DNA of 64,000 bases from Psychrobacter aestuarii (GTDB taxonomy: Bacteria > Pseudomonadota > Gammaproteobacteria > Pseudomonadales > Moraxellaceae). Location of the stretch: positions 868,001-932,000 of the forward strand of contig NZ_CAJGYT010000001.1 of NCBI RefSeq assembly GCF_904846035.1. Reading direction: 5' to 3'. Made by a program: the position numbers and the translations under genes. Shown one piece after another: positions 45,954-55,271 of the stretch. The notes under the pieces were generated by a model. The model saw nothing but the letters and a program-made list of their open reading frames with translations. It did no database searches and was not told where the DNA came from. Numbering within the stretch: position 1 is the first letter of the stretch; each line of letters begins with the position of its first letter.

Positions 45954-46559
45954 ATGCTCACGACCCCCTCGCCCCTTTGGCAGCGCACGCTACTGCTGGT
46001 GGGTATGACAAGCGTGTTATTGATGGGCTGTAACAAGCCTGCAGAACCAGACCCTCAAGCTACAGCCGCACCTGACAACACTGCGGTGCCAGCCGAGACG
46101 AACGCAAACACAGCGCCCGTTGATACAGCGCCGACCCAAACCAGCCCTCAGACGACGAACGCGCCAGCACCCGACCCCATGCCGCCTGCTGACAACACCG
46201 CCCCACCTGCGGAGGCAGAAGCGCCGCCTGATGTCAGCGCCGCTACACCAACCGAAAGTCTCGCTGGGGCACAGATTACCGATATGCGCTATCAAAGCCC
46301 GACAGGAGCGGACATCGGCGTCACCTTTATCACCTCGGCATCAGGCGTATTGAGCGCGCGCCTGACAATGCCCAATCAGCCCGCCATGACCTTGGACGCC
46401 CCTGAAGGACAAGGCAACAACCCCACCTACCGCAGCGCAGATGGCCGCGTGCAGCTGGTCAGTCATGGGGGCGGCAGTAGTATCGATGTGATTGTGGACA
46501 ACAGCGTAACCAGCTACGACGCCGTGAGCGCCGATGCCAAAATAGTCACCCAGTCTTAG
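45954..46559 (+). CDS. hypothetical lipoprotein with Pro/Ala/Thr-rich spacer
   Basis: A 201-residue lipoprotein. The signal peptide ends in VLLMGCNKP with the predicted lipidated cysteine near residue 26. A disordered Pro/Ala/Thr spacer of about 70 residues follows. The C-terminal 95 residues form a beta-rich domain (AQITDMRYQSPTGADIGVTF, then LTMPNQPAMTLDAPEG, then RVQLVSHGGGSSIDVIVDN), vaguely like MliC lysozyme inhibitors but without their cysteines. AGGAG at 45941-45945 sits 8 bases before ATG 45954. Function unknown. Confidence 0.8.
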   Translation: MLTTPSPLWQRTLLLVGMTSVLLMGCNKPAEPDPQATAAPDNTAVPAETNANTAPVDTAPTQTSPQTTNAPAPDPMPPADNTAPPAEAEAPPDVSAATPTESLAGAQITDMRYQSPTGADIGVTFITSASGVLSARLTMPNQPAMTLDAPEGQGNNPTYRSADGRVQLVSHGGGSSIDVIVDNSVTSYDAVSADAKIVTQS

Positions 46560-46586
46560 CCACGATTGGGCCGCGTACTGCTGGTA

Positions 46587-48047
46587 TTACAAGCCAAGCT
46601 TTTGTCGCCATTTGGACAAGAAGCTTGATTTGGCAGGTTTTGGCGTGTCGGGCACCGTATCTTCTTTGGGTGTGCTGGTGTTGTCGGTCTCAGGCAGTGT
46701 GATGCTGCTACTGGTCGGTGCTGGCGTATGCTCGCCGCGTGCACGCCGCGCCAACAGCTCATCCATAGTCATCTGGACAGGTCGCGTCGGTGCAGATGCA
46801 GGCGGCGCTTGCTCAATACTAGGCGCGTGGTCAGTTGTGGGCACACTCGCTGTGGCAGTGCGCTGAATGCGGGTATTGATGTCCAGATAGTTGTCTGTCT
46901 GCAAGCTGCCCGAAAACAGCAAACTTGCAATGATTTTTTTACTGCTGCCGACTGAAATATCGGCACGATTTGCCATTTGGCTGACATTACGCGGTGCATG
47001 CTCAATCGCAGTCATCACGCGCATCATCTCGCGGCGCTCTTTGGCACTCATCGCCCGCCCTTGAGCATCCAGCGCAGGCTTGACCCAATAGCGCAAGCGA
47101 TAGCTGGCATCGTCATTGATGAGGGGCGCAAGCAGCGCCGACTGTCGCCATGCTGCCTGCCACAGCCACTGCGTCATGTCGGTGGCGTCGCTGTCATGCG
47201 GACGCACATCATTGTAAGCCTCGATTTGCCAAGACAAGCTGAGCGCAATCGGCGTGGTGCTGTCTTGCCACAAGCGACCTGTACTCGGCTCAATCACTGC
47301 CACGCACACGCGCTCATTGTCACGCAGCGCCGTGATTTGCTGCAGTCCTGTCAGTCGCTGCTGCAAAGCTTTGATGCAGCGCACAATGCCTTCATAGTCA
47401 CCAACGGCGCGCTCAAAGGGTTTGCTCTCTTGCGCCTGTTTGGCAGGCTGCGGACTTGGCGTGGCTGGTGTTTGCGGCGCGTGCGCGTCTAAAGTGTTGG
47501 CTGGACGCGTTGGTATGGGCTCAGCGGCACGGGTATGGCTGACTTTTGCGTCAGTGCGTTCGGTTGCAGCGCTGTTGTCTGCGCTCTGCGCCGCCTGCAT
47601 CGTGGTTGGGATATTGCTGTCGTCTTCAGGCACGTAGGCATGCTGCTGCAAGATATTGGTCACTGTGCCTGAGCCTTTTTGCAATAGCGGCACAGAGCGC
47701 ATCAGCCATTCGCTTAGCGTGTCGAGCTTTTTTAATGGCAAAATCACGTGATTGTCCGCCATATAGCCCGTATCGTTTTCTTCGGTGCGGCTGACATACA
47801 GAACGGGTTTGTGCATTTGCGAGGACAGCAGTTTCATCACGCTCGCGGCATCGCGAAACTCATGACTGATTAAAAACAGGTCAATCTGCCCATGACTGGC
47901 AGACACCCATTCCAAGTCGGCTTCTAGACGCAGCAGAATACGCAGATAACCCTTTAGCAGTACCTGATCAGCAGGTCGAATGCCCACCAATGCGGTGCGC
48001 AAGACCTTTTTTAGGTTGTCTTGGTGATTATCTGCCAGATAGGTCAT
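46587..48047 (-). CDS. hypothetical protein, degenerate receiver-like N-terminus and helix-turn-helix-like core
   Basis: A 486-residue cytosolic protein that I do not recognise. Residues 1-125 have the alternating pattern of a receiver domain (IRPADQVLLKGYLRILLRL, IDLFLISHEFRDAASVMKLL, KPVLYVSRTEEN, HVILPLKKLDTLSEWLM) but lack the usual acidic pocket. A Pro/Ala/Thr linker of about 70 residues follows. The central domain (EGIVRCIKALQQRLTGLQQI onward) ends in a helix-turn-helix-like MANRADISVGSSKKIIASLL. The C-terminus is disordered and ends with a basic SSFLSKWRQKLGL. GGAGGGAG lies immediately upstream of the ATG. It could be a regulatory scaffold; this is inference. Confidence 0.75.
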   Translation of the reverse strand: MTYLADNHQDNLKKVLRTALVGIRPADQVLLKGYLRILLRLEADLEWVSASHGQIDLFLISHEFRDAASVMKLLSSQMHKPVLYVSRTEENDTGYMADNHVILPLKKLDTLSEWLMRSVPLLQKGSGTVTNILQQHAYVPEDDSNIPTTMQAAQSADNSAATERTDAKVSHTRAAEPIPTRPANTLDAHAPQTPATPSPQPAKQAQESKPFERAVGDYEGIVRCIKALQQRLTGLQQITALRDNERVCVAVIEPSTGRLWQDSTTPIALSLSWQIEAYNDVRPHDSDATDMTQWLWQAAWRQSALLAPLINDDASYRLRYWVKPALDAQGRAMSAKERREMMRVMTAIEHAPRNVSQMANRADISVGSSKKIIASLLFSGSLQTDNYLDINTRIQRTATASVPTTDHAPSIEQAPPASAPTRPVQMTMDELLARRARGEHTPAPTSSSITLPETDNTSTPKEDTVPDTPKPAKSSFLSKWRQKLGL

Positions 48048-48517
48048 ACACTCCCTCCACGTCACGCGCTAGGATATTGCTCGGTCAATGTTAAACGGAT
48101 GCTCTTGATGAATTATGAAAAAACACATTACGATACTTTTTCATTGTAAAGCATCGCTTGAGTGAGTACGATACCTACTAGGCCCTTTATTGCGCCATTG
48201 AGGCTATCTGTGAGGGCGGTTTTGCTGTCGATATCTGTACCCATACTAAAAGATAATGACAGTCATTGCTCGAAAAATTGGAAAATTATTGCGTCTGAGA
48301 CGAAGTTTACCTAACATAGCCCCACTGTACCGAGAACATTTCACTGCCTTTACGCTTATGGCGTTATGATTTTGGGCGTATCGGGTGCCAAGACTTGGTT
48401 CGGAGCCGTGCTGTTGTACGATGCGCAGACGATTTGTGTGCGCCAGTGCTAACGTTGGTCGTTCACACACTGCCCGACTTCTTATTTATTTATCAAAGAT
48501 AAGGTTATGCTTTATTT
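48048..48517 (+). other. intergenic region upstream of proS
   Basis: About 470 bases between divergent genes. Only very short frames are present. It must hold the promoters for proS and the receiver-like gene, but I see no confident -35/-10 pair, riboswitch or T-box. Confidence 0.4.
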
Positions 48518-50236
48518 ATGAAAGCCAGTCAATTTTTGTTTGCCACGCTAAAAGAAACCCCAAATGATGCGGACATCGCCTCAAGTCAATTGATGGTGCG
48601 GGCAGGCTTGATTCGAAAAATCGCTTCTGGGCTGTATATTTGGCTGCCGATGGGTCTAAAAGTATTAAAGCAAGTAGAGCGCGTCGTCCGTGAAGAGATG
48701 GAAAACATCGGCGCTCAAGAGCTGTTGATGCCGATGACCCAACCTTCTGAGCTGTGGCAGACCAGTGGGCGCTTTACCGACTATGGTCCTGAGCTGCTAC
48801 GCTTCGTTGACCGTCATGAGCGCAGCTTTGTCTTGGGTCCGACGCATGAAGAGGTGATTACCAATCTTGCCAAAGGTGAGCTGCGCAGTTATAAGCAGCT
48901 GCCTGTGACCTTTTTTCAGATTCAAAGCAAATTCCGCGACGAGATTCGTCCACGCTTTGGCGTGATGCGTGCGCGCGAATTTACTATGAAAGACGCCTAC
49001 TCGTTCCATATTGACCAAGCCTCGCTGGCTGAGACTTATCAAGACATGTACGACGCCTACACGCGCATCTTTACCCGTTTGGGTTTTGATTTCCGCGCTG
49101 TGCAGGCGGATTCAGGATCGATTGGCGGCTTTGCCTCACACGAGTTTCATGTACTTGCCGACAGTGGTGAAGACGATATCGTGTTCTCAAACGTCTCAGA
49201 CTACGCGGCGAACATTGAGCTGGCTGAAGCCATCAGTACAGGCGAGCGTCAAGCGCCCACCATGACGCGCCAAGACATCGATACCGTCGAGATGCCTACG
49301 TGTGAAGCGGTTGCTGACTATCTGGACTTGCCACTGACCAAGACCGTTAAGACTTTGATTGTCAATGGCGAAACGGCAGAAGGCGAGCCGCAGCTGGTCG
49401 CGTTGATTTTGCGCGGCGACCACACGCTCAATGAAATCAAAGCAGAAAAACTGGCTGAGGTGGCCGCGCCATTGACCCTTGCCAGCGATGCCGATTTAAA
49501 AGCGGCAGGACTGCACAAAGGCTATATCGGCGTTGATTTGGACATGCCTGTCTTGGTCGACCGTGCTGCCGCTGAATTGTCTGACTTTGTGGCGGGCGCA
49601 AATACCGTCAACAAACACAGCATCGGCGTTAACTGGGAGCGTGACGCGCACATCACGCGCATCGTCGATATCCGTAACGTACAAGAAGGCGACGCCTCGC
49701 CAGACGGTCAAGGCACGCTACAAATCAAGCGCGGCATTGAAGTTGGGCACATCTTCCAGCTGGGTGACAAATACTCGCAGGCGCTGGGCTGCTCGGTATC
49801 AGGCGAAGAAGGCAAACCTGTCACGCTTATGATGGGCTGCTACGGTATTGGCGTCAGCCGTATCATCGCGGCGGCCATCGAGCAAAACCACGATGCCAAT
49901 GGCATCTTGTGGCCAACCACGCCTGATGTCAAAGACTCGCTCGCGCCATTTGAAGTCGCTATCGTACCGATGAAGTCAAAAGAAGAGACCGTAATGCAGA
50001 CGGCGACGGCGCTGTATGATGCGCTAAAAGCGCGCGGCGTCAATGTGCTGCTTGACGACCGTAACGAGCGTCCTGGCGTGAAGTTTGCCGACCTTGAGCT
50101 GATTGGCGTACCGCATCGCGTTATCGTCTCTGACCGCAACCTTGCCGAAGACAAATACGAGCACGTCAATCGCCGCACAGGTGAAAAACAGCTGTTGAGC
50201 CATGACGAATTGCTTGCTGCGCTTGGTTGTGAATAA
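48518..50236 (+). CDS. proS: prolyl-tRNA synthetase
   Basis: A 572-residue class II aminoacyl-tRNA synthetase of the bacterial type with a central editing (INS) domain at about residues 220-390. Motif 2 is [20 protein letters not shown]; the preceding [13 protein letters not shown] and [14 protein letters not shown] are typical. Motif 3 is [20 protein letters not shown]. The anticodon-binding domain ([40 protein letters not shown]) ends the protein. The ATG at 48518 yields the standard [19 protein letters not shown] start. A strong terminator follows. Confidence 0.98.
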   Translation: MKASQFLFATLKETPNDADIASSQLMVRAGLIRKIASGLYIWLPMGLKVLKQVERVVREEMENIGAQELLMPMTQPSELWQTSGRFTDYGPELLRFVDRHERSFVLGPTHEEVITNLAKGELRSYKQLPVTFFQIQSKFRDEIRPRFGVMRAREFTMKDAYSFHIDQASLAETYQDMYDAYTRIFTRLGFDFRAVQADSGSIGGFASHEFHVLADSGEDDIVFSNVSDYAANIELAEAISTGERQAPTMTRQDIDTVEMPTCEAVADYLDLPLTKTVKTLIVNGETAEGEPQLVALILRGDHTLNEIKAEKLAEVAAPLTLASDADLKAAGLHKGYIGVDLDMPVLVDRAAAELSDFVAGANTVNKHSIGVNWERDAHITRIVDIRNVQEGDASPDGQGTLQIKRGIEVGHIFQLGDKYSQALGCSVSGEEGKPVTLMMGCYGIGVSRIIAAAIEQNHDANGILWPTTPDVKDSLAPFEVAIVPMKSKEETVMQTATALYDALKARGVNVLLDDRNERPGVKFADLELIGVPHRVIVSDRNLAEDKYEHVNRRTGEKQLLSHDELLAALGCE

Positions 50237-50257
50237 TCGCTGCTCGCAATCGTTAAT

Positions 50258-50290
50258 AAAAAAGCGCCTACTCAGTTAGGCGCTTTTTTT
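50258..50290. terminator. bidirectional rho-independent terminator between proS and queF
   Basis: GCGCCTA (50264-50270) pairs with TAGGCGC (50277-50283), with an A-run before and a T-run after, serving the convergent proS and queF. Confidence 0.93.
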
Positions 50291-50320
50291 ATACGTATCA
50301 CTTAAGCCAAACAGCGTGCT

Positions 50321-51172
50321 TTACTGACGAATCAAACGGCTGGGCGCAGGCAATAGGTTCGGCGCACTGACGCGGCACGGATTGATATCAATACCGCCAC
50401 GGCGCGTGTACCATGCGCGCACCATGAGCTCCGTCGGCGCATAAAAGGCGCTTAAATCGGCAAAGATTTGCTCCACGCACTGCTCATGAAAGCCGTTGTG
50501 CTGACGAAAGCTCAACACATAACGCAATAGCGCGGCGGTATCGACTTTTTTTGCACTGACGATATGCACTTGTAGCGTGCCCCAATCGGGCTGGTTGGTC
50601 ACAGGGCAATTACTGCGCAGTAAATTGCAGTACAGCAGCTGTGCCTCATTCGCGTCCGCCATGTCGCCCGCTGCTTGTAGCAAGCTGGCATCAGGATGCG
50701 CGCACAGCGCTATTTTGTCTGTACTGTCTGCCAGTGCCTCATCAATACAAACGCCTGCTGGTGTGCTGATTTGTAGGCTCTCAGGCATCTCACCTAAAGC
50801 AAACAAGCTGACCTCAACCGCTGCTTGCAAGCACGCGGACAAATCCTCGGTGATTTGCGCGCGTACCGCATCCCAGCTCTCAAACACCGTAAAGTTCAGA
50901 CTGTTAAAATACAGCTTTAAAGACTTTGACTCGACGATAGATGGGCTGTCCGCAGGAATAGCAAGGCGCGCCATCGCCACTTGTGAGATACCGCGCGCAT
51001 CAAGCCATGACAGTTCAAACGCATGCCACCAGTCTACCCCTTGCGCCAAGCGCGTGGCATCACCGCCGATCACATCGCGCCCAAGCGAGCGCGCAATCGG
51101 ATACAGCAGGCTTGGGTTATACTGCGTTGGATAGTCGGTGGTGTGCTCGCCCAAAATACCGTGAATACTCAT
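50321..51172 (-). CDS. queF: NADPH-dependent 7-cyano-7-deazaguanine reductase QueF
   Basis: A 283-residue enzyme of queuosine biosynthesis reducing preQ0 to preQ1. It is of the long bimodular YqcD type. The catalytic cysteine is Cys189 in RSNCPVTNQPDWG, with Asp196 nearby. The NADPH-binding motif is ESKSLKLYFNSLNFT at residues 81-95 and the HEQCVEQIFADL helix is present. AGGG lies just before the ATG. No preQ1 riboswitch is evident in the short upstream gap. It is convergent with proS. Confidence 0.96.
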   Translation of the reverse strand: MSIHGILGEHTTDYPTQYNPSLLYPIARSLGRDVIGGDATRLAQGVDWWHAFELSWLDARGISQVAMARLAIPADSPSIVESKSLKLYFNSLNFTVFESWDAVRAQITEDLSACLQAAVEVSLFALGEMPESLQISTPAGVCIDEALADSTDKIALCAHPDASLLQAAGDMADANEAQLLYCNLLRSNCPVTNQPDWGTLQVHIVSAKKVDTAALLRYVLSFRQHNGFHEQCVEQIFADLSAFYAPTELMVRAWYTRRGGIDINPCRVSAPNLLPAPSRLIRQ

Positions 51173-51269
51173 AAATCGCCCTAACTGCTAAATACATCAT
51201 AATAAGTGGTCGCTATTTTACCGCAATCAACCTCTGCTGTGCGCCTTTTGTGTGGTTGCGGCTGTCACG

Positions 51270-52118
51270 TTAGCGAATCGGGATCAGCTGCCACTCATCA
51301 CTGTCTTTTGGTTTTACATAATTAAATCGCACGCGATATGCTGCCGTATCTTCAGGATTCATTTTAAAATAATAGTCTGCAATAAGGCTGGCGTCTGTGA
51401 CCCACTCAAGCGTCACCCGCGCCGCCATACCATCAAAATCCTCGCCATTGTAATAGGTCATGTGCTGCCAAAAGCGCGCCTGAACATCCTCAGCGGTGTC
51501 CTCAGGGTGATATAAACCATCTGCCTGCAACTGCCACAGTATGACATCTTGCTCTCCAACATCCATATCGACGGTCGCCGCATAGTCACGATTGGGCGAA
51601 AAAGTCAGCTGCGTACCAGTAAATTCTTGCTCAATACCACTCTTTAGATTCACCATAATGGTATTTACACTTTCCCACAGGTTTTTTTCTATGGTCACTG
51701 TCTGATTTTTTGGATGATAATCTTCTAGAGTTAAATAAGTGTTGCTGTCTTCAGACCAGACAGAATATTTTTCTCTAAAGGTGAGCGGTAAGCGTCTGTT
51801 TGGTACTTTGATATAAATGGTGTCTTTTTCTCGTGCTAGTGTTTCGGACAAGCCCCACTGTCTACTCAAGCGATTGTCATGATTTTCAGCCGCCTTTTGC
51901 AAGCAGTCAAGATAAAGCCGCTGATAAGGGTCACTGCCGCTCTCCTCTTCTACATCATCACACAGCTCAGAAAACTCTGTTTCGCGTGCATTCTCAGGCA
52001 GCACCTCCCACACATAATCACTCATCGCAGCGCGGGTTTCGGCATGAGTCTGTGCGCCAATGAACATCAATCCCAGCAGCAAACCACCAACCCTATAAAC
52101 ACCACTTAAACTTTTCAT
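51270..52118 (-). CDS. secreted hypothetical protein, paralog A
   Basis: A 282-residue protein of no recognised family. A signal peptide (GGLLLGLMFIGAQTHAE) precedes the sequence RAAMSDYVWEVLPENA. A 36-residue block around SETLAREKDTIYIKVPNRRL is identical in the paralog at 56544-57386, as is the opening AMSDYVWEVLP. The ends VRFNYVKPKDSDEW and IPIR are nearly identical too. The middle is divergent and beta-rich (LTLEDYHPKNQTVTIEKNLW, LTFSPNRDYAATVDMDVGEQ), suggesting a beta-propeller or sandwich in the periplasm. Two cysteines lie in the diverged N-terminal region. There is no Shine-Dalgarno; a hairpin and T-run precede the ATG. Confidence 0.85.
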   Translation of the reverse strand: MKSLSGVYRVGGLLLGLMFIGAQTHAETRAAMSDYVWEVLPENARETEFSELCDDVEEESGSDPYQRLYLDCLQKAAENHDNRLSRQWGLSETLAREKDTIYIKVPNRRLPLTFREKYSVWSEDSNTYLTLEDYHPKNQTVTIEKNLWESVNTIMVNLKSGIEQEFTGTQLTFSPNRDYAATVDMDVGEQDVILWQLQADGLYHPEDTAEDVQARFWQHMTYYNGEDFDGMAARVTLEWVTDASLIADYYFKMNPEDTAAYRVRFNYVKPKDSDEWQLIPIR

Positions 52119-52123
52119 AAAAA

Positions 52124-52142
52124 CACCAACAAATTTTTGGCG
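52124..52142 (-). promoter_or_regulatory. 5'-leader hairpin before paralog A
   Basis: On minus, CGCCAA, a 7-base loop and TTGGTG form a hairpin with one G-U pair, followed by five T and the ATG at 52118. The predicted transcript start falls at or inside the 5' arm. It is the counterpart of 57394-57412. Confidence 0.6.
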
Positions 52143-52145
52143 GTT

Positions 52146-52174
52146 ATAATAAGCAAATGTTTAGTAAAATACAA
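52146..52174 (-). promoter_or_regulatory. sigma-70 promoter of paralog A
   Basis: On minus, -35 TTGTAT (52169-52174), a 17-base spacer and -10 TATTAT (52146-52151). The spacer end CATTTGCT is shared exactly with the paralog B promoter. Confidence 0.7.
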
Positions 52175-52315
52175 GACGATTGCTCGTAGCGCTATACGCT
52201 TAGGATGCAAACATTGTTGTCATCTGACGACCCATCATAAAATAAGGTACGTAACAAAAGGCAAAAAGATACTGTCTAAGAATGTTACAATTGCGTTTTT
52301 TTCTTATCGCGACTT

Positions 52316-53188
52316 ATGATAAAAAACATCTCACTCGGCTCAGGCTGGATGATTATTGCGGCACTGCTGTTTGCCTCTATGAACATCTTGGTCAAAAATG
52401 CCGCCGCCCACCTGCATATGAATGAATATGAGCTTGCCTTTTGGCGCTCATTGCTGCCTGCCTTAGTGATTTTTGGCACAACGCTGGTGCGCAAGCAAAC
52501 GCTTAAGACGCCGTTTTTTTGGGGTCACATGCAGCGCAGTATGGCAGGCACGACGGCACTGCTACTGGCATTTTTTGGTCTGAGCCATTTGCCGCTGGCA
52601 ACCTCTGTGACGCTGAACTACACCTCTGTGGTCTTTATTGCCCTACTCTCCATCTTTTGGCTCAAAGAAAAACCGCCACTCAAAACATGGGTCGCGCTGT
52701 TGATGGGGCTTGCAGGTATTTGTCTGATGCTCAAGCCTGCCTTTGCCACTGACAGATTGATAGAGACCTTGATTACGCTAAGTGGTGGGATTTTTACCGC
52801 ATTTGCGCTGCTACAAGTGCGCGAGCTGTCTTTGATGGGTGAGCCTGCGTGGCGGATTGTGTTTTACTTTTCAGCGGTCGCGACCATCACTTCAGCCATT
52901 GCGGCGACGTGGTTTGGTTGGCGGGGTTTGACGAGTGATAGTCTGCCTTACATCATTGGCATTGGTATGACGGGACTGTTTGCGCAGCTGGCGATGACGC
53001 ATGCCTACCACGTGGGACAAAAATTCACCGTCGCTGCCCTGTCTTATCTGACCGTGGTGTTCTCAGCCGTTTACGGGGTGATTTTTGTCGGTGAGCATAT
53101 CGGCGCGTTAGAGATTTTTGGTATTGTGGCGGTGATTTTGGCGGGCGTCGTCAGCAGTGTGCCTGAGAAAAATGCCGCTAAGCGCTAG
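52316..53188 (+). CDS. EamA/DMT-family transporter
   Basis: A 290-residue permease with ten predicted spans in two EamA repeats: first repeat SGWMIIAALLFASMNILVKN with WRSLLPALVIFGTTLVRK, second ITLSGGIFTAFALLQVRELS with ending GVVSSVP. The segment LATSVTLNYTSVVFIALLSI and LKEKPPLKTWVALLMGLAGI are typical of the drug/metabolite exporter superfamily. The substrate is unknown. No good ribosome binding site precedes ATG 52316. Its last 11 bases overlap those of the convergent ABC ATPase gene. Confidence 0.92.
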   Translation: MIKNISLGSGWMIIAALLFASMNILVKNAAAHLHMNEYELAFWRSLLPALVIFGTTLVRKQTLKTPFFWGHMQRSMAGTTALLLAFFGLSHLPLATSVTLNYTSVVFIALLSIFWLKEKPPLKTWVALLMGLAGICLMLKPAFATDRLIETLITLSGGIFTAFALLQVRELSLMGEPAWRIVFYFSAVATITSAIAATWFGWRGLTSDSLPYIIGIGMTGLFAQLAMTHAYHVGQKFTVAALSYLTVVFSAVYGVIFVGEHIGALEIFGIVAVILAGVVSSVPEKNAAKR

Positions 53189-53954
53189 CCAAACGCTTGC
53201 GGTACGGATGAATCACAGGCAAGCCGCGATGGCTGGTCAGAATCTCGATATCCACGTGATACACTTGGCGTAAAATCTCGGAGCGCATGACATTACTTGG
53301 CATCCCTTGTGCAGTGATGTTGCCGTCCGCCAACAGCAGGACCTCATCCGAAAATTGCGCTGCAAGACTCAAATCATGCAAGACCATGATACAAATCAGC
53401 TGATGCTGCTTGGTATAATGGCTCACCTTATCGAGCAGGTTAATCTGATGCGCCATATCGAGCGCGGACACAGGCTCATCGAGCAGCAAAATCTTGGGAC
53501 GGCGCAGCAGCGCTTGCGCGAACATCGCCAGCTGACGCTGTCCACCACTCAGCGCACTGATCGGACGATGCGCCAGATGCGAGATGTTCAGCTCGGCAAG
53601 CAGCGCTACCGCTTCATGCAGCAAGTCATCACTGATACGGCGGCTGAGCGCGTCCATACGTCCAAGCAATACCACCTCAAGGGTCGTCAAATCAGCATCG
53701 GTATTGCTGTCTTGCGGCATATAGGCGATGTCTTTACGCCATGTATTCAGATGCCCTTTACGCTGTGTTTTACCCTCATAAGAGATCGTGCCAGAAAATT
53801 CGATTGCGCCAAAGACTGCCTTGAGCAAGCTCGACTTACCCGCGCCATTGACCCCCAAGATGGTATAGATGTTGCCCGCTTCAAATTGTGCATCAACGGC
53901 TTTGGCGACACTAAAATCACCATATTGAATCGTTAAACGGTCAAGCTTAAGCAT
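53178..53954 (-). CDS. iron-siderophore ABC transporter ATP-binding protein (FecE type)
   Basis: A 258-residue ABC ATPase. Walker A is LGVNGAGKSSLL near residue 34, the Q-loop is YMPQDSNTDAD, the signature ALSGGQRQLAMFAQALLRRP and Walker B ILLLDEPVSALD; the H-loop is MVLHDLSLAAQFSDEVLLLA. This matches FecE/FepC/BtuD-type ATPases of vitamin B12 and siderophore importers. GAGG lies five bases before the ATG. It lies downstream of the permease and binding-protein genes with 84 bases between it and the binding protein. Confidence 0.93.
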   Translation of the reverse strand: MLKLDRLTIQYGDFSVAKAVDAQFEAGNIYTILGVNGAGKSSLLKAVFGAIEFSGTISYEGKTQRKGHLNTWRKDIAYMPQDSNTDADLTTLEVVLLGRMDALSRRISDDLLHEAVALLAELNISHLAHRPISALSGGQRQLAMFAQALLRRPKILLLDEPVSALDMAHQINLLDKVSHYTKQHQLICIMVLHDLSLAAQFSDEVLLLADGNITAQGMPSNVMRSEILRQVYHVDIEILTSHRGLPVIHPYRKRLASA

Positions 53955-54038
53955 AGCAACCTCTTTTATGACAGGGTCAAAAGCTGGGCAAACGGTACGC
54001 CCGCCTCGGTTAAAACAACCTAAGCGAGCAAGCTACAG

Positions 54039-55271
54039 TTATGCAAACCAGCTTTTTATCTGATTAATCAATTTTTCGAACCATGACAATTCTTCTTGCG
54101 CTGGAGCAGGTTCTGCTTTCGCCGCAGCGCTTGTATTGTTGTTTGCCGCCGTATCACAGGTACTGCCCTCACAGCCGAGTTGAATAAAAAATGTCCCTTC
54201 AGGCTGAATCGGTAGGTATTTTTTGTGAAAATCGGCATAGGTTTTTTCAGGGTCAACGTCACTAAAGGCATCAGGATACAGCGCTTTTGCCATAAACTGT
54301 GCCGACGCCAAGTCGCCAAGAGAGCGAGAGGCGGTATGATAAATACCGTAGACGCGGTTGTTTTTTACCGCGGGCAGATTGTCCCAGCCATTACGGGTGG
54401 TAAAGCCTTTTAGGCGGCGCTGCGCTTCTTCTGCTGGGATATCAATGCCCATCGCCATGGCATTGGGCTGCTTCATGCCCACTTCTGTGCCTGAAATAAT
54501 AATCACATCAGGCTTGCTGACCAAGACCTGTTCAGGATTGATGGTGCCCCAGTCTTCGATAAATGGCGCGCTGATGTTGTCGCCACCGACCGTATTGGCA
54601 ATCGCGCCCCACATGTTATTACCAAAAGTAAAGCTGTGTTCTTGGGGTCCTTTATCACCAAACTCGATATAAATTTTTGGTTTTGGCAGGTTTGCTGCTT
54701 GCACGCGTTTTTGGATGTCAGCGATGCCATCAGCGTATTCTTGCGCCGCCTCATCAGCAAGCGCTTCTGTACCTGCCAGCTCACCGAAGATTTCGGTACT
54801 CTTGGTATGGTTTTTCACAGTTTGGTCATTGTAATCGACCACGACGACAGGAATGTTTGCCGCTTCAAAGCGTGGCATTTCCGCCTTTAGCGTGTCGTAC
54901 TGCCATTTTGCCAGCACCACCACATCAGGCTTCATCGCGAGGGTTTTTTCAAAAGAAAACGTGCCCGTACTCACGTTGCCGATGTCGCCGATGCTGTTTA
55001 GATTGGGCAGTTTTTGGTTGTATAGCGCCCAGCTGCCAGGGTTAAAATCTTCCCAAAACTCGCGTGAAATACCGACCACGTGGCTGAAGTTGTCAGCGCC
55101 CGTCGCGGCGATATAATCAGGATAATAAAAGCCCAATACCACCCGCTTGGCAGGCACATCGACTTGGACATCACGCCCGAGCACATCATTAATGGTTTTG
55201 ACTTCTGCTTGCGCGCTCATCGCCGTTAACATCAAGCCTGCTGCTAATGTCCCGCTAATCCACTTTTTCAC
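54039..55271 (-). CDS. iron-siderophore ABC substrate-binding protein with C-terminal tail
   Basis: A 410-residue class III periplasmic binding protein of the FecB/CeuE group. The signal peptide ends at MSAQAEVK. Core motifs are NDVLGRDVQVDVPAKRVVLG, NSIGDIGNVSTGTFSFEKTL, PDVVVLAKWQYDTLKAEMP and PDVIIISGTEVGM. After the core (residue about 365) comes an unusual tail: LGCEGSTCD with two cysteines five apart, an Ala/Asn/Glu/Pro-rich linker, and a last amphipathic helix SWFEKLINQIKSWFA. Family members usually stop near residue 330. Its ATG overlaps the permease stop. The order permease-binding protein-ATPase indicates one operon controlled by the Fur-type promoter upstream. Confidence 0.9.
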   Translation of the reverse strand: MKKWISGTLAAGLMLTAMSAQAEVKTINDVLGRDVQVDVPAKRVVLGFYYPDYIAATGADNFSHVVGISREFWEDFNPGSWALYNQKLPNLNSIGDIGNVSTGTFSFEKTLAMKPDVVVLAKWQYDTLKAEMPRFEAANIPVVVVDYNDQTVKNHTKSTEIFGELAGTEALADEAAQEYADGIADIQKRVQAANLPKPKIYIEFGDKGPQEHSFTFGNNMWGAIANTVGGDNISAPFIEDWGTINPEQVLVSKPDVIIISGTEVGMKQPNAMAMGIDIPAEEAQRRLKGFTTRNGWDNLPAVKNNRVYGIYHTASRSLGDLASAQFMAKALYPDAFSDVDPEKTYADFHKKYLPIQPEGTFFIQLGCEGSTCDTAANNNTSAAAKAEPAPAQEELSWFEKLINQIKSWFA

